From contig NZ_CAJF01000001.1 in the NCBI RefSeq assembly GCF_000304335.1, positions 1 through 64,000 on the forward strand: a DNA stretch of 64,000 nt, given 5' to 3'. The notes beneath the pieces were generated by a model. The model worked only from the letters and a program-made list of their open reading frames with translations, was not told the origin of the DNA and made no database searches. This document shows, piece by piece, positions 60,394 to 64,000 of the stretch. The position numbers and the translations under genes were made by a program. Each line of letters begins with the position of its first letter. Positions within the stretch are counted from its first letter, which is position 1. This stretch comes from Microbacterium yannicii PS01 (GTDB lineage: Bacteria; Actinomycetota; Actinomycetes; Actinomycetales; Microbacteriaceae).

Positions 60394-61053
60394 GTGACCC
60401 GCATCCGGCCCTTCCACCCCGGCGACGAAGCCGCGCTCGCCGACATCTGCCTCCGAACGGCGGATGCCGGTGCCGACGCCACCGGGATCCTCGACGACGA
60501 CGACCTGTGGGCCGAGATCTTCGTGCTCCCCTACGTCGAGCGGCATCCCGACTTCGCGTTCGTCGTCGAGAACGATGACGAGGGCGTCGTGGGGTACATC
60601 GTCGGAGCGCCCGACACCGCCGCGTTCGAGGAATGGTTCGCCACGCAGTGGTGGCCGCGCCACGCCGAGCGGTGGCCCGAGCCCGCGGGTCTGCCTCCGA
60701 CGCACGCCGCCGAGGTGGCCGCCGGCCCCGAGGTCGCGGCGCCCGAGACGCCCGTGCAGTCGCGCCAGGAGGGCCTCCTCCGATACGCGTACGCGCGCGT
60801 CGGCGGCTCGCAGCCGTTCGGCGCCGAGTATCCGGCGCACCTGCACATCGATCTGCTCCCCGAAGCACAGGGGCAGGGCCTCGGCCGCAATCTCATCGCG
60901 CGACTCGAACTCGCACTGCGCAGCGCGGGCGTCGCCGGCCTGCACCTCGTCGCTTCGGCCGAGAACGTCGGAGCCATCGCGTTCTACCCCCGCGTCGGCT
61001 TCACGCCGCTGGAGTCGCCGGACGGGACGCAGGCGTTCGGCAAGGTGCTCTGA
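60394..61053 (+). CDS. GNAT-family N-acetyltransferase
   Basis: A protein of 219 residues. The GNAT fold is visible from IRPFHPGDEAALADICLRT to the acetyl-CoA loop AQGQGLGRNLIARLELAL and LVASAENVGAIAFYPRVGF. An insertion of about 45 residues (Trp- and Pro-rich, then Ala/Glu-rich) before the CoA loop resembles the bacterial homologues of O-GlcNAcase-associated acetyltransferases, but the substrate is unknown. TAGACT (60381-60386), overlapping the modC stop, lies 7 nt before the GTG. Confidence 0.87.
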   Translation: MTRIRPFHPGDEAALADICLRTADAGADATGILDDDDLWAEIFVLPYVERHPDFAFVVENDDEGVVGYIVGAPDTAAFEEWFATQWWPRHAERWPEPAGLPPTHAAEVAAGPEVAAPETPVQSRQEGLLRYAYARVGGSQPFGAEYPAHLHIDLLPEAQGQGLGRNLIARLELALRSAGVAGLHLVASAENVGAIAFYPRVGFTPLESPDGTQAFGKVL

Positions 61054-61116
61054 AGCACACCCCCGCGCTTCGCGCCAGCCCCGGCCGATGCCGGACGTGA
61101 GCCGTAGTCTGCCCCC

Positions 61117-62658
61117 ATGGACGAGCTCTCCACGCCGACCGGCCGCGAGCCGATGCTCACCGCGGTTCCCCGCGAAGACGGCTCCGCGCCGCGGGCGCTC
61201 GTGCTCGGAGCGACCGGCTACATCGGCGGACGGCTGGTGCCCCGGCTGCTCGGTGCCGGATACGAGGTGCGCGTCCTCGCGCGCGACCCGGGGCGGGTGA
61301 CCGCGTTCGCCTGGGCCGATGCCGTCGAGATCGCCGAAGGCGATGCGGCGAACGTCCACGCGGTGGCGGATGCCGTGACCGACGTCGACGTGATCTTCTA
61401 CCTGGTGCACTCCATGTCGGCGGGCAAGGGCTTCGAATCGGCCGATCGCCTCGCAGCTGAGACGGTCGCCACGGCGGCGGCAGCGGCATCCGTCGCGCGC
61501 ATCGTGTATCTCGGCGGCCTGCACCCGGACGACGTGGAGCTGTCGCCGCACCTGCGCTCCCGTGTCGAGGTGGGCGAGGTGTTCCTGCGTTCGGGCGTCC
61601 CGACGATCGTGCTGCAGGCGGGGGTGGTCATCGGATCGGGATCGGCCTCGTTCGAGATGGTGCGGCACCTCACCGAGGTGCTGCCGTACATGCCGGCGCC
61701 GCGCTGGGTTCGCAACCGCATCCAGCCGATCGCGGTACGGGACGTGCTGCACTACCTGCTCGGGGCCGCGCGCGTCGCGCCGGAGGTGAATCGCGCGGTC
61801 GACGTCGGCGGTCCCGACGTGCTGCGCTACGGACAGATGATGAACGGGTACGCGCTCGAGGCGGGACTGCACCAGCGCCCCATCGCCTCGCTGCCGGTGC
61901 TGACGCCGCGCCTCGCGTCGCACTGGGTGAACCTCGTCACGCCGATTCCCCGGTCGATCGCGCGGCCGCTCGTCGAGTCGCTGCAGAACGAGTGCGTCAT
62001 GAAGGACCACGACGTCGACCAACTCATCCCGCCGCCCGCCGAGGGCCTCACGTCGTACCGATCCGCCGTGCGCGCCGCGCTGAGCCGGGTCGAGGCCGAC
62101 ACCATCGAGACGAGCTGGCAGGACTCGGAGGTGCTCGGGGTGCCGAGCGACCCGCTGCCGAGCGATCCGGACTGGACCGGGCGCACAGCCTTCACCGACG
62201 TGCGGTCGGCGCACACCACGGCATCTCCCGACGCCCTCTGGCGCGTGATCGAGGGAATCGGCGGAGAGAACGGCTGGTACTCCTCACCGCTGCTGTGGGC
62301 CGCCCGGGGTTGGATGGACCGTCTCGTCGGCGGGATCGGCCTCGCGCGTGGTCGCCGCAGCCGCGCGCGGCTCGCGGTCGGCGATGCGCTGGACTTCTGG
62401 CGCGTCGAGGCGCTGGAACCGGGACGGATGCTGAGGCTGCGGGCAGAGATGAAAGTGCCCGGGCTCGCCTGGCTGGAGCTGCGGGCCACGCCGGACGCCG
62501 CGAACGACGGCGCGTCCTGGTATGACCAGCGCGCTGTCTTCTTCCCCCGCGGGCTCGCCGGCCGCCTGTACTGGCTCGCAGTGCTGCCGTTCCACGGCTT
62601 CATCTTCGCCGGGATGGCGCGCCGTATCACGGCCACCGCGGAGGCATCCGCCGGCTGA
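61117..62658 (+). CDS. SDR-type NAD(P)-binding protein fused to DUF2867
   Basis: A protein of 513 residues. Residues about 24-250 are an atypical SDR/NmrA-like Rossmann domain (LVLGATGYIGGRLVPRLLGAG, YLVHSMSAGKGFESAD). Residues about 355-510 match DUF2867, a START-like fold (WRVIEGIGGENGWYSSPLLW, FFPRGLAGRLYWLAVLPFH). The pair is a known arrangement of cytosolic or membrane-associated proteins with unproved function. TAGTCT (61105-61110) ends 6 nt before the ATG. Confidence 0.88.
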   Translation: MDELSTPTGREPMLTAVPREDGSAPRALVLGATGYIGGRLVPRLLGAGYEVRVLARDPGRVTAFAWADAVEIAEGDAANVHAVADAVTDVDVIFYLVHSMSAGKGFESADRLAAETVATAAAAASVARIVYLGGLHPDDVELSPHLRSRVEVGEVFLRSGVPTIVLQAGVVIGSGSASFEMVRHLTEVLPYMPAPRWVRNRIQPIAVRDVLHYLLGAARVAPEVNRAVDVGGPDVLRYGQMMNGYALEAGLHQRPIASLPVLTPRLASHWVNLVTPIPRSIARPLVESLQNECVMKDHDVDQLIPPPAEGLTSYRSAVRAALSRVEADTIETSWQDSEVLGVPSDPLPSDPDWTGRTAFTDVRSAHTTASPDALWRVIEGIGGENGWYSSPLLWAARGWMDRLVGGIGLARGRRSRARLAVGDALDFWRVEALEPGRMLRLRAEMKVPGLAWLELRATPDAANDGASWYDQRAVFFPRGLAGRLYWLAVLPFHGFIFAGMARRITATAEASAG

Positions 62659-62697
62659 AGCCGGCAGAGCGCACGCCGGGTTCGCGCCGACCCGTCG

Positions 62698-64000
62698 TCA
62701 GGCGCGGATGCGGCCGTCTTCGATCCGCACCACGCGATCGACGAGCCCGTCGGGTACGGCCACGTGCGAGATCAGCACCACGGCCTGGTCGTCTCGCACC
62801 GCGCCCAAGAGGTCGGCGAGCAGAAGATCGGATGCCGCGGGGTCGACGCCGGCCGTCGGCTCATCGAGCACCAGCACCGGGAATCCGCGCAGCAGTGCCC
62901 GCGCGAGGGCGATCCGCTGCGCTTGACCGCCCGAGACGAGGGCACCGCGTTCGCCGACCCGGGAATCGAGCCCGCCGCGCTCGTGCAGCCACGACCCGAG
63001 GCCGACCCGGGCCAGCACGGCCTCGAGGTCGGCATCGGACGCCGTCTCGCGTGCGAACAGCAGGTTCTGGCGGACGTCCTCGTCGAAGAGCATCGGCTGC
63101 TGCTCGCACAGGCCGACCGTCAGCCGCACGTCATCGCCGGCGAGGTCGTGCACCGAACGTCCGCCGATGTCGTAGCCGCCGTCGGTCTCGAGGAAGCGGA
63201 CCAGCGCGTGCGCAAGGGTCGTCTTCCCTGCGCCGCTGGACCCCATCACGAGCACGCGCTCGCCGGGACGGATCTGGAGGTCGACCGCGCGGAGAGCGGC
63301 GGGGTCGGCCGGACCGACGGCTCCGGCGTCCGCGGCCTCCGGCCACCGGACCGACGCGCCGCGCAGCCGGATGCCGTCGCCGAGCCGGGGGTCCCACGCC
63401 GGTAGGCGCGACCCACTCGCGCACGAGCGCGGCCGGCGGTTCGGCGGGAAGGGCCTCGGCGATGCGCTCGGCCGAAGCGCGGACCTGGCGCCACGACGCG
63501 GCGGCGAGCGGCACGGACGCGAAGACCTCGAACACGGCCATCGGCACCAGCACGACGACTGCGAGCCATGGACCGCCGAGTGCGCCGGACGCGATGCCGG
63601 GAGCGGCGACGGCGACCGCGGCGAGGGAGGCGACGCCGGCGAGCAGCGAGACCAGCGCAGCGGTGCCGGCCTGTGCGCCCGCGCGTCGCACCACCGACCG
63701 GCGCAGCGCGGCGTCGGCCGCCGCGATGCGCGCACGGCTCTGCTCTTCGGCGCCGAACGCCATCAGCACGTCCAGACTGCCGAGATGATCGAGCACCGCG
63801 TCGGCGAGCAGTGCCCGCAGCGGCGCGATCGATCGCTCGGCGCGGGCACCGGCCGCCCAGCCCCACAGTGTGGCGACGAGCGCTGCAAGGGCGAGGCAGG
63901 CGAGCAGCGTGAGTGCTGCCGGCCACCAGACGAACGCGACGAGGACCACGGCTCCGATCGCCACGAGCGCCGACGACACCAGCGGCTGGACCACACGCAG
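62698..64000 (-). pseudogene. cydC: cydC-like thiol-exporter ABC gene with a frameshift; 5' end outside window
   Basis: Reading from 64000 downward, one frame encodes the end of a six-helix ABC membrane domain to about residue motif AALVREWV near 63410. The matching ATPase domain continues only in the next frame, from LPAWDPRLGDG near 63400, with Walker A GSSGAGKT, signature VSGGQAQR and Walker B VLVLDEPTAGVD, to the stop at 62698. One extra base or two missing bases in the linker would explain it. CydCD exports cysteine and glutathione for cytochrome bd assembly. It may be a true pseudogene, a sequencing error, or two chains. Confidence 0.72.

Noticed and set aside
60064..62214. Minus-strand frame of 716 codons across the GNAT and SDR genes
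   Set aside because: Spans two well-supported plus-strand genes and has Arg/Gly/His-rich composition without motifs.
1..64000. tRNA, rRNA, insertion sequence, CRISPR or toxin-antitoxin genes
   Set aside because: I looked for tRNA-like cloverleaf ends, transposase motifs and repeat arrays while reading the gaps and saw none. A covariance-model scan was not possible.

Overview
The window is about 70% G+C DNA with tightly packed genes, many GTG/TTG starts and many 1-4 base start/stop overlaps. Gene content (L10 leader followed by rplJ-rplL, LacI/ROK-controlled sugar ABC operons, CtpE-like P-type ATPase, DUF3105/DUF305 and DUF6457 proteins, LAxTG-type surface anchor) points to a Gram-positive actinobacterium, most likely Microbacteriaceae and plausibly Microbacterium. 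That placement is inference. I see no tRNA, rRNA, insertion sequence, integrase, CRISPR array or phage block; it reads as ordinary chromosome rich in regulators and transporters. No gene-free stretch exceeds 300 bases.

Layout. 1-6 kb: end of a nitronate monooxygenase, HxlR regulator, acyl-CoA dehydrogenase, acylphosphatase, DUF1801 protein, divergent lysE/lysG exporter-regulator pair, quinone-oxidoreductase-like MDR protein. 6-13.6 kb: ROK regulator and ribose-type ABC ATPase/permease, with a divergent sugar-binding lipoprotein, a Gfo/Idh/MocA dehydrogenase and a TIM-barrel isomerase: one sugar or polyol catabolic locus. 13.6-19 kb: MarR-DHA2 efflux operon behind three near-identical operators, 2H phosphoesterase, orphan YqaJ nuclease, HbpS-like protein with zinc formaldehyde dehydrogenase. 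19-21.7 kb: one-piece LuxR/ATPase regulator, then the L10 attenuator with rplJ-rplL. 21.8-28.3 kb: sugar ABC operon ending in a LacI-DUF6807 fusion and a Gfo/Idh/MocA enzyme. 28.3-33.4 kb: LacI regulator divergent from an alpha-glucoside-like ABC operon with matching operators. 33.4-43 kb: CtpE-like P-type ATPase, small membrane protein, DUF3105-DUF305 pair, Bcr/CflA efflux pump, DUF385 flavoprotein, PAP2 phosphatase, HerA/DUF853 ATPase. 43-45.2 kb: amino-acid permease and IclR regulator.

45.4-49.5 kb is the most unusual block: a membrane-anchored exported protein, a minimal copper-amine-oxidase catalytic domain carried on a Pro/Thr and Gly-Asn stalk with a LASTG wall-sorting tail, a His-rich exported DUF305 protein and a dedicated signal peptidase I. 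I infer a cell-surface copper-enzyme module.

49.5-60.4 kb is a molybdenum block: FdhF/YdeP oxidoreductase with mog and moaE; opposite them moaD, DUF6457, mobA, moaC, moeA and a MoeZ-like moeB; then a one-HTH/one-Mop regulator with modABC. moaA and fdhD are not in the window. The last 4 kb holds a GNAT acetyltransferase, an SDR-DUF2867 protein and a frameshifted cydC cut by the window end.

A recurring regulatory feature: in at least a dozen genes a TANNNT -10 hexamer ends exactly 6 nt before the start codon, the signature of leaderless mRNAs. I used it to choose several starts.
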